Assembly: GCA_947044405.1 (NCBI GenBank) | Contig: CAMRHE010000157.1 | Coordinates: 2,494,501 to 2,558,500 of the forward strand | Origin: Leptodactylus fallax | Taxonomy: Eukaryota > Chordata > Amphibia > Anura > Leptodactylidae | Length of the DNA stretch: 64,000 nt | Direction of reading: 5' to 3' | Shown: positions 59,401-64,000 of the stretch, in pieces | Position numbering within the stretch: the stretch's first letter is position 1 | How the letters are laid out: each line of letters opens with the position of its first letter | Notes under the pieces: model-generated | The model's database searches: none | What the model was told of the DNA's origin: nothing | The model's input: only the letters and a program-made list of their open reading frames with translations | Translations under genes and position numbers: made by a program

Positions 59401-60427
59401 CAGAATATGAATGGATCCATTTGTTAACAGTATTTTTTTTTTATTTGTCTTCTGTGTTATTTTTTATATTAATGGGCCATCTTCTAGGAAAAAGCAGAAA
59501 ACACGTAACAACCTGATAACACACATCTGTTTATTGAACACTCCTCCTGGACTTCAATGGACATTTTGCACTCATAAAACAAATTTATTATATGCACCCA
59601 TGTGAAAAGCCTCACAAACAGCTTTAGTTCCAATGTTTACAATGCATATTCTATAAAAGAGGCTAAAATATGGATGAAAAAATATACTTGGACTAAAGTA
59701 GACTTAAGCCAGTTTCAGACAGCCACAAAGGCGACTGTCCCCTGATGGGCACATAAGGTACTATAACTGAGAGATAGTATATTTTGGGAAGTCACTTTTA
59801 AAGCCTTGTCTAGTTGAATTAAGAGATTTTTCCTCTTGTGGTCCAGTAAACATTTTTTGTATACATATAATGTGTGCTATGGAAAGCGATATCTCTACAT
59901 TAATTTATCAATTTTCACTTTCAGGATGACAGCCGGTTGACCCAAGAGACACTACCAGAGAAAACCATTATTAAATTAGGTACAACTCCAAGGTACGTTG
60001 CTGCAGGCAGTGTGCATAAACTATCCTATTATATCCACTAACCCATTATAGTACTTATTAAAGCTTAAGTATTATTTTTCTGGCAGGATGCCTTATCAAT
60101 GTAGTAGACACTATTCTAGAACTATTAAATAATAAATTAGCCAGGATAGATAACTTAGATGCTTATTACTTACAGAGCAGTTAAAATCCTTCCTGGCATG
60201 GTGTATTGGTGGCATGTTGGTGTCAGTTGTATTAACATATATTTTCTCTTTTTTGTTATAGATATATAGTTGTCTTTAACCCAGTAGAGCAGAATCGCTT
60301 GTGCGTAGTCTCTGTGTTGGTGAACACACCTCATGTACGTGTACTCACAGAAGAAGGGCAGCCAATGGCCGTTCAGCTTAGTCCAGTTTGGCAGTCATTG
60401 ACGGACATGAACCCTGATGTTTTCCAG
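26311..60427 (+). CDS. MAN2A2, Golgi alpha-mannosidase IIx (13 coding exons, 3' end outside window)
   Basis: Type II Golgi glycoside hydrolase family 38 enzyme that trims alpha-1,3/alpha-1,6 mannoses from hybrid N-glycans on the way to complex glycans. The exons join in phase to 703 codons of an expected ~1150. In order: a six-residue cytosolic tail, a membrane anchor (about residues 7-26), a coiled-coil stem (about 45-80) with an N-glycosylation sequon at Asn95, then the catalytic domain. Expected zinc ligands are His175 and Asp177 (HSHNDPG), Asp289 (AVDPFGHS, also the nucleophile) and His569 (QHHDAITGT). Asp426 in PLGDDFRY is the acid/base. The spacings 177 to 289 and 289 to 426 equal those of Drosophila Golgi mannosidase II (92-204-341). 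The N-terminus [16 protein letters not shown] fits MAN2A2 rather than the paralogue MAN2A1. No frameshift or stop is present. Confidence 0.97.
26443..28996 (+). other. MAN2A2 intron 1 (within coding region)
   Basis: 2554 bp. 27496-27685 is a LINE-tail/SINE-like copy of the 4156 type ('atatagtgccaatatattcc', 'tggagtgtgggaggaaacag'). 27222-27450 has weak similarity to the 'tgtccgtt'-rich Harbinger MITEs. 'gtgtcggactggggtac' near 27721 may be a hAT end. No additional exon found. Confidence 0.5.
28997..29254 (+). CDS. MAN2A2 coding exon 2 (residues 45-130)
   Basis: ctacag|AGT opens and ACAG|gtaaag closes, both phase 0. It encodes the heptad-rich stem ([18 protein letters not shown]) and the linker with the NGT sequon and [10 protein letters not shown], a conserved pre-catalytic segment. 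Confidence 0.96.
29255..30415 (+). other. MAN2A2 intron 2
   Basis: 1161 bp with no convincing gene or complete repeat. Fragments include a T2-like right end 'aaacccctttaacg' near 30250. Confidence 0.45.
30416..30560 (+). CDS. MAN2A2 coding exon 3 (residues 131-179)
   Basis: ttgcag|ATG opens; GATCCCG|gtaaga closes in phase 1. Carries the start of the catalytic domain: [16 protein letters not shown] and the zinc motif [10 protein letters not shown] (His175, Asp177). Confidence 0.97.
31409..31545. repeat. 31-bp tandem repeat, about 4 units
   Basis: The unit 'cagtataacaccccctttac' plus 'tcgcccccaca' repeats with a 31-base period and minor changes. The C-rich strand is +. Confidence 0.8.
32513..32971. 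mobile_element. PIF/Harbinger-type MITE, diverged
   Basis: TAA at both edges (32510-32512 and 32972-32974), weak inverted termini ('ggccttctgcacgtgac' and 'ggtgttacactgggca'). The interior is built of 'aaaaacagatgaaa'/'gttagtttttcat'-type inverted blocks, like the larger element at 37749. Confidence 0.5.
33540..33896. mobile_element. PIF/Harbinger-type MITE, 'caattatacctatagg' subfamily
   Basis: Left terminus 'ggctgaagccccacatggc', right terminus 'gtagggccttagcc' followed by TTA; the left flank is TGA, a likely mutated TTA. The interior shares 'aattgaagcagaaagtctgc' and 'tgctgcgatttccaaaaccg' blocks with 56965 and 19703. The palindromic pair ('ctgcagaggaaaactctgcag') can fold. Confidence 0.72.
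34556..36290 (+). pseudogene. L1/Tx1-type LINE reverse transcriptase remnant
   Basis: Reading frames on + resemble the palm of an L1/Tx1-clade reverse transcriptase: [20 protein letters not shown] then [15 protein letters not shown] (the N-G-x-R-Q-G-C-P-L-S-P-L-L-F block). Then comes [13 protein letters not shown], where the catalytic [Y/F]-x-D-D box has become YGDE. A downstream segment has [13 protein letters not shown] and [20 protein letters not shown] (thumb). Frames break repeatedly. The 5' half (endonuclease) is absent, consistent with 5' truncation. The 3' limit is approximate. Confidence 0.68.
37749..38373. mobile_element. PIF/Harbinger-type MITE, 625 bp, 'aacggacac' family
   Basis: TAA duplications at 37746-37748 and 38374-38376, with inverted ends 'ggcagggttcacactaccgt' and 'acggtagtctgaacgccccc'. 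The interior consists of many short direct and inverted copies of 'aacggacactaac' and 'agtgtccgtt', giving a highly self-complementary, CpG-bearing sequence. Non-coding. Confidence 0.8.
38571..39544 (-). repeat. Gypsy 3' LTR
   Basis: 974 bp, ends TG...CA on either strand. Relative to the other LTR: G versus A within a CpG context near 38949, T versus A near 39001, and ten versus nine G in the run at about 39405-39414. Confidence 0.95.
39561..40085 (-). pseudogene. C-terminal tail of Gypsy pol, behind an in-frame stop
   Basis: Directly continues the integrase frame after TAA (40086-40088), reading [19 protein letters not shown] then [18 protein letters not shown]. This is the GPY/F-like module and tail that follow the integrase core in many Gypsy elements. 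A Pro/acid-rich spacer follows to the stop near 39561. With a single nonsense codon and otherwise open frame, the stop is either a recent mutation or the tail is now dispensable. Confidence 0.75.
40086..41135 (-). CDS. Gypsy integrase open reading frame, 349 aa
   Basis: From the ATG at 41135, just inside the 5' LTR and primer-binding region. Residues 1-20 have no clear homology and may come from the leader or gag side of a deletion. From about residue 21 the sequence looks like the pol region leading into integrase ([19 protein letters not shown]). The HHCC zinc-binding module has His66/His71 and Cys101/Cys104. The catalytic core has Asp131 (MIDYLMV), Asp190 ([10 protein letters not shown]) and Glu226 ([11 protein letters not shown]), with 35 residues between the last two, i.e. 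D,D35E. It integrates element cDNA in the nucleus. Without reverse transcriptase this copy could move only in trans. Confidence 0.88.
   Translation of the reverse strand: MDGDAPVRKNGAGGRMPAGAIMSQWEKLEMKNGVLCRKVYLPSEIDIRYQIVVPSELARSLAVEAHNKNGHFGHEKTFRWLQRLIYCPGLRQMVEEVCRSCRTCEIHKAIEQRAPLQTILTQEPLEIVMIDYLMVGPSNSGHQYCLVMVDHFTKFAVVTATKDQTAESAARALCQDFIRVYGCPKRIHSDQGACFEGHVMKEVQRIYGIKKSHTTPYHPQGNGACERFNRTLLQMLRTLEEDKKLQWPQFLSEMVWAYNNQVHSTTGYSPYTLLFGRSGRSIGELQLNDVDGFPPRDPTSWVRAHRQRLETIHRLVRQRLQEHPHPDKTPVQEAPLQPGDLVLVRVKKP
41169..42141 (-). repeat. Gypsy 5' LTR
   Basis: 973 bp, near-identical to 38571-39544. Followed on the right by ctat, the presumed target duplication. Confidence 0.95.
42891..43110. 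mobile_element. PIF/Harbinger-type MITE, 'gttgcagattttgctg' subfamily
   Basis: TAA at 42888-42890 and 43111-43113, termini 'ggctgaggccccatgttg' and 'gcgtaagacctaagcc'. The body is one long imperfect palindrome ('tttttttgttgcagatttt' pairing with 'aaaatctgcaacaaaaaaa'). Confidence 0.8.
43179..43617. mobile_element. T2/Kolobok-like MITE, GC-rich palindrome
   Basis: TTAA at 43179-43182 and 43614-43617; ends 'agaggttgttcaagctaaa' and 'tagcctggacaacccct'. The interior is a long imperfect palindrome ('aggccaatcagcggcctc' against 'gaggccgctgattggcct') that could form a hairpin of about 200 bp arms. The open frames in it arise from the palindrome and are not genes. Confidence 0.8.
43640..45284. other. 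intron 3 sequence without a gene
   Basis: No motif-bearing open frame. Two 'ccacgcaattgt' segments at about 43993 and 44191 suggest an old duplicated or inverted repeat. No boundaries defined. Confidence 0.4.
45285..45505. repeat. dispersed repeat shared with 17425-17610
   Basis: Boxes 'agctgtcatctctcctgacg', 'tgtgccattcctctgttatt', 'gacaactgagtgttaccatt' and 'catgttcctacacagtctgg' occur in the same order as related boxes at 17425-17610. Class unknown. Confidence 0.6.
45521..46258. mobile_element. hAT element, non-autonomous, 738 bp
   Basis: A perfect 8-bp target duplication ctctaggg flanks it (45513-45520 and 46259-46266). The ends are 'cagtgatggcgaac' and, reversed, 'aagtgatggcttac', the CAG-type inverted repeats of hAT transposons. 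No transposase; the right half is a 33-bp tandem repeat. Confidence 0.85.
45790..46155. repeat. 33-bp satellite inside the hAT element
   Basis: Units of the form 'ggggtcatataccgtgtgat' plus 'gggccataaaaag' repeat with a 33-base period. The last three are almost identical; the earlier ones are diverged. Because 33 is divisible by three, both strands stay open for long stretches with an 11-residue periodicity (for example [11 protein letters not shown] on minus), which is not evidence of a gene. Confidence 0.85.
46492..46558 (-). repeat. LINE 3'-tail fragment
   Basis: 'aataataataactttatata' followed by 'gcactaacatattccgcagc': a short 5'-truncated copy of the tail also seen at 25936 and 50010. 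Confidence 0.6.
46559..47145. other. 3' end of intron 3
   Basis: No repeat boundary or open frame recognised up to the exon 4 acceptor. Confidence 0.4.
47146..47317 (+). CDS. MAN2A2 coding exon 4
   Basis: gctag|GTTGG completes the Gly of DPGW; ends CGAAG|gtaacg in phase 2. Encodes [17 protein letters not shown] through [18 protein letters not shown]. It follows the 16.6-kb intron 3; alignment to the family leaves no missing residues across that intron. Confidence 0.96.
47414..47793. mobile_element. T2/Kolobok-like MITE in intron 4
   Basis: TTAA at 47414-47417 and 47790-47793. Shares the body of the copy at 24462 ('tcagaatcacacctcttgtc', 'gaatggtgggtgctac', 'caagagctggagttggtgg'). Confidence 0.7.
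48355..48482 (+). CDS. MAN2A2 coding exon 5
   Basis: tatcag|GTTAGT opens; AATATAG|gtaagg closes in phase 1. Encodes [19 protein letters not shown] and the [10 protein letters not shown] segment of the GH38 core. Confidence 0.96.
49141..49314 (+). CDS. MAN2A2 coding exon 6 (nucleophile)
   Basis: attttag|GTGTC opens; ACATGGG|gtaaga closes in phase 1. Encodes [20 protein letters not shown], whose Asp289 is the predicted catalytic nucleophile and zinc ligand, then an NLT sequon and FMWRQTW. Confidence 0.97.
49596..50865 (-). mobile_element. CR1/L2-group LINE fragment (reverse transcriptase C-terminus and tail)
   Basis: On minus, 50406-50865 is mostly open and encodes the end of a LINE ORF2. It includes [20 protein letters not shown], then [20 protein letters not shown] and [17 protein letters not shown] before TAA at 50406-50408. 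The LHWLP...APPYIS...F-x-LKT-x-LF pattern is characteristic of CR1/L2/Rex-type elements. A frameshift lies near 50745-50760. The 3' UTR continues leftward to the 'tatatagcgccaacttattc' tail and an AT-rich aat repeat near 49600. A Tc1 MITE (49628-50003) interrupts the tail. The copy is 5'-truncated. Confidence 0.82.
49628..50003. mobile_element. Tc1-type MITE in intron 6
   Basis: 376 bp with TA at 49626-49627 and 50004-50005; the ends 'taggtccatctcaataaatt' and its complement 'aatttattgagatgcaactg' are inverted. It is inserted in the LINE tail, splitting 'ttatttata' from 'tatagcgcc'. The copy at 63517-63887 is the same family in opposite orientation. Confidence 0.88.
50947..51440 (+). mobile_element. 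Tc1-like deletion derivative
   Basis: TA at 50945-50946 and 51441-51442; ends 'cactgaatggccactttatt' and 'atttccattcagtg'. Near 51089 a trace of a transposase N-terminus remains ([18 protein letters not shown]) before stops, and the catalytic part is gone. A distinct Tc1 family from the others in the window. Confidence 0.75.
51876..52062 (+). CDS. MAN2A2 coding exon 7
   Basis: ctcag|ACCCA opens; GAACG|gtaagt closes in phase 2. Encodes [19 protein letters not shown] and [13 protein letters not shown], a cysteine-containing conserved block of Golgi mannosidases II. Confidence 0.97.
52063..53444 (+). other. MAN2A2 intron 7
   Basis: 1382 bp, no gene. Includes a G run (52491-52501) and the AATA microsatellite at 52961. 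A 52205-52456 open frame lacks any motif. Confidence 0.45.
52961..52993. repeat. (AAAT)n microsatellite
   Basis: About seven tetranucleotide units of the type aaat in a purine-rich context following a C run. Confidence 0.95.
53445..53622 (+). CDS. MAN2A2 coding exon 8 (acid/base)
   Basis: cacag|AGCAAG opens; GTTAAA|gtaagt closes in phase 0. Encodes [18 protein letters not shown] and VPLGDDFRY, in which Asp426 is the predicted general acid/base. Confidence 0.97.
53944..54146 (+). CDS. MAN2A2 coding exon 9
   Basis: ctacag|GCTCAG opens; ATACG|gtaggt closes in phase 2. Encodes [16 protein letters not shown] and [19 protein letters not shown], part of the substrate-binding face. Confidence 0.97.
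55193..55450 (-). repeat. LINE-tail relative with local tandem duplication
   Basis: 'gtttatttatagagcaccat' and 'ttacaatctatgat' flank four tandem copies of a 29-32 base unit 'attccatggggctgtacatt' plus an AT-rich spacer (about 55232-55342). Confidence 0.65.
55730..55865 (-). repeat. dispersed repeat with hammerhead-like stem II and GAAAC
   Basis: On minus the region 55826-55856 reads 'cagaaggcgtatagccgaaa' followed by cgttg. GGC-loop-GCC directly followed by GAAAC is the stem II/3' core arrangement of hammerhead ribozymes in Penelope-like elements. The upstream CTGATGA is degraded to a form ending CCAGA. Likely an old retroelement fragment. Confidence 0.4.
56379..56561 (+). CDS. MAN2A2 coding exon 10 (zinc ligand)
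   Basis: ttttcag|AGGGG opens; GTACG|gtaaga closes in phase 2. Encodes [18 protein letters not shown], holding the fourth predicted zinc ligand (His569). Confidence 0.97.
56562..57950 (+). other. MAN2A2 intron 10
   Basis: 1389 bp; contains the MITE at 56965. No further exon. Confidence 0.5.
56965..57312. mobile_element. PIF/Harbinger-type MITE, 'caattatacctatagg' subfamily
   Basis: Left flank TTA (56961-56963), terminus 'ggctaaggccccacgtggc'; the right side ends 'gccacgtgggccccac' with the last bases lost. Internal 'caattatacctatagggaaa' and 'ggtataattgacatgctgcg' boxes form a palindrome. About 350 bp. Confidence 0.75.
57951..58065 (+). CDS. MAN2A2 coding exon 11
   Basis: tctcag|GTTGC opens; AGCACG|gtaatt closes in phase 0. 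Encodes [20 protein letters not shown] and ends at PFFST in the linker after the GH38 catalytic barrel. Confidence 0.94.
58066..59924 (+). other. MAN2A2 intron 11
   Basis: 1859 bp; holds the MITE at 59090. The open frame 58744-58935 is not an exon because exons 11 and 12 already join without a gap in the family alignment. Confidence 0.5.
59090..59313. mobile_element. PIF/Harbinger-type MITE, 'gttgcagattttgctg' subfamily
   Basis: TAA at 59087-59089 and 59314-59316, perfect 13-base ends 'ggctaaggcccca' and 'tggggccttagcc'. Long imperfect palindrome, 224 bp. Confidence 0.85.
59925..59992 (+). CDS. MAN2A2 coding exon 12 (68 bp)
   Basis: tttcag|GATGAC opens; CCAAG|gtacgt closes in phase 2. Encodes [20 protein letters not shown], matching the short linker exon position in the family. 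Confidence 0.93.
60262..60427 (+). CDS. MAN2A2 coding exon 13 (last in window)
   Basis: gttatag|ATATAT opens; TTCCAG|gtcagg closes in phase 0. Encodes [20 protein letters not shown] and ends at NPDVFQ, within the beta-rich C-terminal domains. About 450 residues of the protein should follow to the right of the window; nothing between 60428 and 64000 matches them. Confidence 0.92.
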
Positions 60428-60882
60428 GTCAGGAAGACATTTGGTAATGGAGTTCAAGCTGCACGTTTCCATTATATTTGATCATTCTTTCTCTGAACTC
60501 ATCCTTTCATGGTCTACTTATGTATTTTTTTGTATTTCTAATTTTTATTTTTATCTATTTTTTTCTTTTTTTGTGGAAAAGTCTTACAGATATTTGAAAA
60601 TATTAGAAAGTATATATGACATACAATTAGGTCAAAGAGGCTTGTGCTGAGTGCTGGGCTTGTTCTTCTTCTTAGCAGCCAATCTGAAGAAGCAGATCTA
60701 AGAGTGACACACAGCAGTCTCAGTATCTGATGACACAGAAGATGACAGCCTACATCAGTCTACCTATAGACAATGCAATCCAACTGGAATTACTAATCAT
60801 AGCTGCATATAAAGGCAAAGACAGATAAAATCGGACACTGTTAAGGGAGAGTGGTATCATTAGATACAGATGTATCCCACAC

Positions 60883-61376
60883 TTAAAGGGAGTGTACCAC
60901 CTCCCCCAAGCATATTCAACTGTCACCACCATGTTACAGAGCACATTATAGTAATAAATAACTTACCTTTTGTTATGTATGTCACTATTGTAGATTAGGA
61001 GACAAACATGCTTGAAGTCTAATACAAATAAGGCACATTGTGCACTGGGAGTGGCTGTCAGCTTCCTGGGAGCACTGCTGTTACTGCACAGGTAGGATGG
61101 ATGATGTCATAGCAGTGGGAAGATCAATTTTCATTGCACTGGGTGGTACTGGCAGGGGATGGGCAGGTCTGAGTGGCAAGAGCAGTGCTCCAGGGAGCTG
61201 AAGGACCACCCCCAGTGCACCAACTGCCTCATTTGTATAAAACTTCAAATTTGTTTTTTTCCAAATCTACAAAAGTGACATACATAACAAAGGTATGATA
61301 TTTATCAGTGTAATGTGTTCTGTAATACAGAGGTGAGAATTGAATATGCTTAGAAGAGGTGGTAGACTCCCCTGAA
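60883..61376. mobile_element. T2/Kolobok-like MITE in intron 13
   Basis: Starts TTAAAGGGAGTGTACCACC at 60883 and ends in the complementary 'ggtggtagactcccctga' (right TTAA mutated). Internal arms pair ('ttgttatgtatgtcact' with 'agtgacatacataacaa'). Confidence 0.72.
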
Positions 61377-61751
61377 CTCATCTCCAATTTGGTTAAGTTT
61401 CTAACCTAAGCATGTACTGACAATACTTAGATATTTTGCATATTAAATGAGCACATGATGAATTGCCCATTCATAAATTTAGGCTCAGTTAGGGTACTGG
61501 TTTCATCAGTGACTTCAGCTGGGCCGCATTGTCTTTTGGAAAACTGAAGTAGTCTGAAAAAAATTTTGATGATTATTGTACATACTGCTTACTGGGGTAA
61601 ATTCACTATACTGAGTAGACATGTGCTGTGACGTGAAACTCCAACTTCAAGTAGAACGTTAAGGGTTCACATGTCATAGTCATGCTACGTTTTTGCTGCA
61701 CTTTTCATTAAAACAAAAATTGCTGCAAATACCATAATTTTTAAATATACC

Positions 61752-62127
61752 TTAAAGCGTACCTCCATTTTAAACGACTTTTCATAAATGAATAGTGCAT
61801 GCCTCACACAGAGCTCTATGGAGAAGGGAGGGCTGAAGTAGGTGGCTGCTGACAGCTGGTAAATTGATTTATTGCCTCATTCTGTGTACTAGTATCCTCT
61901 TCCTACAATATAGCAGTGTTAAAATAGTGTTCAAGAGTGTAAAAGCAGCAATTATTTGAGTGTCTTTTCTATCCCCCTCCCCTCTTCATAGACTAATATG
62001 GCAAAAGTAATTCTGCCTGAGAAGTGGAGAAGAAAACATTTTGTTAATAAGATATATTACAAAATTTCACATATTAACCTGTACTAACCATTTATGAATC
62101 GTTTTTATAACCGGAAGTACGCTTTAA
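61752..62127. mobile_element. T2/Kolobok-like MITE
   Basis: TTAA at 61752-61755 and 62124-62127, ends 'agcgtacctcc' and 'ggaagtacgct'. Non-coding; followed three bases later by another TTAA-type element. Confidence 0.72.
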
Positions 62128-62130
62128 AGT

Positions 62131-62359
62131 TTAAGGGGTTATCCTGGTTTGAAATACTGATGGCCTATCCTTCAGATAAGCCATCAATTTTAGATCAGCA
62201 GTGGGCTGATTTTTGGGACCTCTGCAGGTCAGCTGTATACCAGAGCATTGTTTATATGCTGGACGCTGCGCTGCTCACAAGCCATACATTTGGCAACTGC
62301 GGTTATCGATTGTGCAGTGGTGTCCCATAGGCTTGAATAAAGATGGAAAAACTCTTTAA
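62131..62359. mobile_element. T2/Kolobok-like MITE abutting the previous one
   Basis: TTAA at 62131-62134 ('TTAAggggttatcctgg') and at 62356-62359. The right inverted repeat is weak ('ggaaaaactct'). Its right TTAA is also the target of the following Harbinger-type element. Confidence 0.6.
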
Positions 62360-62606
62360 GGCTAAGGCAAGAAAAATTGCGGCAGCAACACATCGCTGTT
62401 TTACCCACAGCGCTTTTCACAGAAAGTCTGTAGAGGTTTCAGTTATATGCTTCAATTATACCTATAGGGAAACCTCAGGCGTTTCTGTAAGTATAATTAA
62501 CATACTGCGATTTCCAAAACTGTTTTGGAAATCGCAGCGTTTCCGCTGCGCGTATTTTTTTTTGCACTGTGTGGATGGAATTCGCATAACTTGGGGAAAT
62601 GCATAA
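62360..62606. mobile_element. PIF/Harbinger-type MITE, truncated, 'caattatacctatagg' subfamily
   Basis: Begins 'ggctaaggcaag' right after TAA (62357-62359). Shares 'caattatacctatagggaaa' and 'ctgcgatttccaaaac' with 56965. The right terminus is missing or diverged. Confidence 0.6.
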
Positions 62607-62862
62607 ATTATTTATAATTTTGTACAAAGGTCATTGTGCAGGAAGGTGGTGAACTGTCCCATCACATATTGTCAACTATGGATTGAGTTATTTGGTTTCA
62701 CCATTCATTGTAATCCTGCCTGTGATGATAATGCGTTGACTACTGAGAAGCAATCTCTACAGAACAGGAAGTGTCAGCCCTACTGTGAGGCTTAGCGAAC
62801 AGTGTGAATACTGCAAGTTTTCTGTATTTTGATTAAATTTAAATAGTGAAATGGAATTTTAT

Positions 62863-62873
<11 letters not shown>

Positions 62874-62897
<24 letters not shown>

Positions 62898-62901
62898 TAT
62901 T
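62874..62901. repeat. (AT)n microsatellite
   Basis: Fourteen AT units following a poly-A run. Confidence 0.95.
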
Positions 62902-63084
62902 ATGGTTAAAGGGTTATTCCCATCTCAAACTTCAAATTCTGATTTGCTGATCATGGCAAATAAAGTGTCTTTACAAATACATGTCTTTAGAAAATTTGCC
63001 TGCCATTCCTGCTATGGCAGTTTTTGTATCTATATTGTTGAAAGCCCTTGTCCACAGCCATTGCTCTGCTATATCATCTGGTTA

Positions 63085-63273
63085 ACGCTAGGTTCACACT
63101 AGTGTCGGAATGTCTGATGTTCTGGTCCTTCTATAGACAGGCAAACTGCTTAAATAACGGACAAATACGGAGCCCGGCAGACCCCATTGATGATAATAAA
63201 GTCTGTTGGGTGTCCTGAAAGTGGCAGATGAAAAAGTATTAAAAGCAACTCCAACGCATGTGTGAACATAGCC
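63085..63273. mobile_element. PIF/Harbinger-type MITE, short
   Basis: TTA at 63082-63084 and 63274-63276; ends 'acgctaggttcacactagtg' and 'gcatgtgtgaacatagcc' are inverted. The interior has a 'gcagaccccattgatgataa' box also seen in the 14612 element ('agcagaccccattatagt'). Confidence 0.7.
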
Positions 63274-63422
63274 TTAATACAAAATTATAAATAATTTTTT
63301 TCTAAACTCAAAGCATAATGTTTAAATTTTGATATTTCTGCCTGATGATCGAGTATGCTTATTTTTTCACTAGGTGAAAAAATCAGCTAGAGGAAAAAAA
63401 TTAGTGTGTGAAAATACCCTTA

Positions 63423-64000
63423 GGCTGTGGCTCCACGTTGCGGAAATGCAGCTTTTTTGGTGCAAATTTTGCTGTGATTTTTGAGCCAAAGCCAGAACTA
63501 GGTTGAACAGAAGGTACAGGTGCATCTCAATAAATTAGAATATCTTTGAAATGTTCATTCATTTCAGTGATTCAGTAATACAATCCATAATCAGCGTCTT
63601 CCATGATTGTGTGTCCTACTGAACCAGACTGAGGGACCATTTAAAGGCTTAGGAAACCTTGGCAGGTGACACACTGAATTTACAATACTGAACTTTTTCA
63701 CAATATTCTAATTTTTTAGATTTGGGTTTTCATTAGCTGTAATCCATAATCAACATTTATAGAAATAAAACACTTGAAATAGAACACTCTGTGTGTAAAG
63801 AATCTAGAAAATATAGGAGGTCACTTTTTTAATTTAATTAAAGAAATAAACGTTTTAAAGATATTCTAATTTATTGAGATGCACCTGTAGAAGTATAAGA
63901 GCTTCCTATATAGTTCCATTCCTCTTGTAGCCACTCTTGGCTTTGACTCAAAAAATCGCTGAAAAATCTGCAACAAAAATAGCTGTGTTTTCGCAACATG
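63423..64000. mobile_element. PIF/Harbinger-type MITE split by a Tc1 MITE, running off the window
   Basis: TTA at 63420-63422, terminus 'ggctgtggctccacgttgcg', then the 'gttgcagattttgctg' subfamily palindrome up to 63516. It resumes at 63890 and breaks off at 64000 ('gtgttttcgcaacatg'), about a dozen bases short of the expected right end. The gap is the Tc1 MITE 63517-63887. Confidence 0.8.
63517..63887. mobile_element. Tc1-type MITE in intron 13
   Basis: 371 bp; TA at 63515-63516 and 63888-63889; ends 'caggtgcatctcaataaatt' and its complement. Reverse-complement relative of 49628-50003, near-identical by eye over its length. Inserted into a Harbinger-type MITE, so it is younger than that element. 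Confidence 0.9.

Overview
This is nuclear DNA from a vertebrate, most likely an anuran amphibian and probably a neobatrachian frog. The only host gene I recognise is the 5' 60% of MAN2A2 (Golgi alpha-mannosidase IIx) on the + strand: 13 coding exons with consensus GT/AG junctions between 26311 and 60427, adding up to exactly 703 codons. The remaining C-terminal exons lie beyond the right edge. The frog assignment rests on the repeats: many TTAA-flanked elements starting TTAAAGG (like the T2/Kolobok MITEs described in Xenopus), abundant TWA-flanked PIF/Harbinger-type MITEs, several Tc1/mariner families, a piggyBac remnant, an L1/Tx1-type LINE and a CR1/L2-type LINE.

Layout. 1-26 kb lies upstream of the start codon (intergenic or a 5'-UTR intron). 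It carries five Tc1/mariner copies or fragments at 1.35-2.97, 7.45-8.98, 12.9-13.3, 15.84-17.1 and 22.1-23.7 kb. The last has an uninterrupted 338-codon transposase with a complete D,D35E triad. The same stretch holds a piggyBac-like element reduced to both ends of its transposase (10.74-12.86 kb), a 44-bp minisatellite with a hAT MITE inside it, and assorted MITEs. 26.3-30.6 kb holds MAN2A2 coding exons 1-3 (cytoplasmic tail, membrane anchor, coiled-coil stem, start of the catalytic domain).

Intron 3 (30561-47145, 16.6 kb) is far longer than the other complete introns (0.27-2.6 kb). It contains an L1/Tx1 LINE remnant and a nest in which an ancient Tc1 copy was split by a 625-bp Harbinger-type MITE and by a young, internally deleted Ty3/Gypsy element with near-identical 974/973-bp LTRs. 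It also holds a 738-bp hAT element with a perfect 8-bp target duplication. 47.1-60.4 kb holds exons 4-13, which supply the zinc ligands, nucleophile and acid/base residue. Their introns carry a CR1/L2-type LINE fragment and two opposed copies of one Tc1-type MITE (introns 6 and 13). 60.4-64 kb is intron 13, packed with abutting MITEs.

I found no RNA gene, CRISPR array or operon, and no convincing new host system. What deserves a second look is mobile-element biology: the intact Tc1-like transposase, the Gypsy copy that kept only its integrase end, MITEs inserted into the target duplications of other MITEs, an inverted MITE pair flanking MAN2A2 exons 7-13, and two degenerate hammerhead-like motifs.
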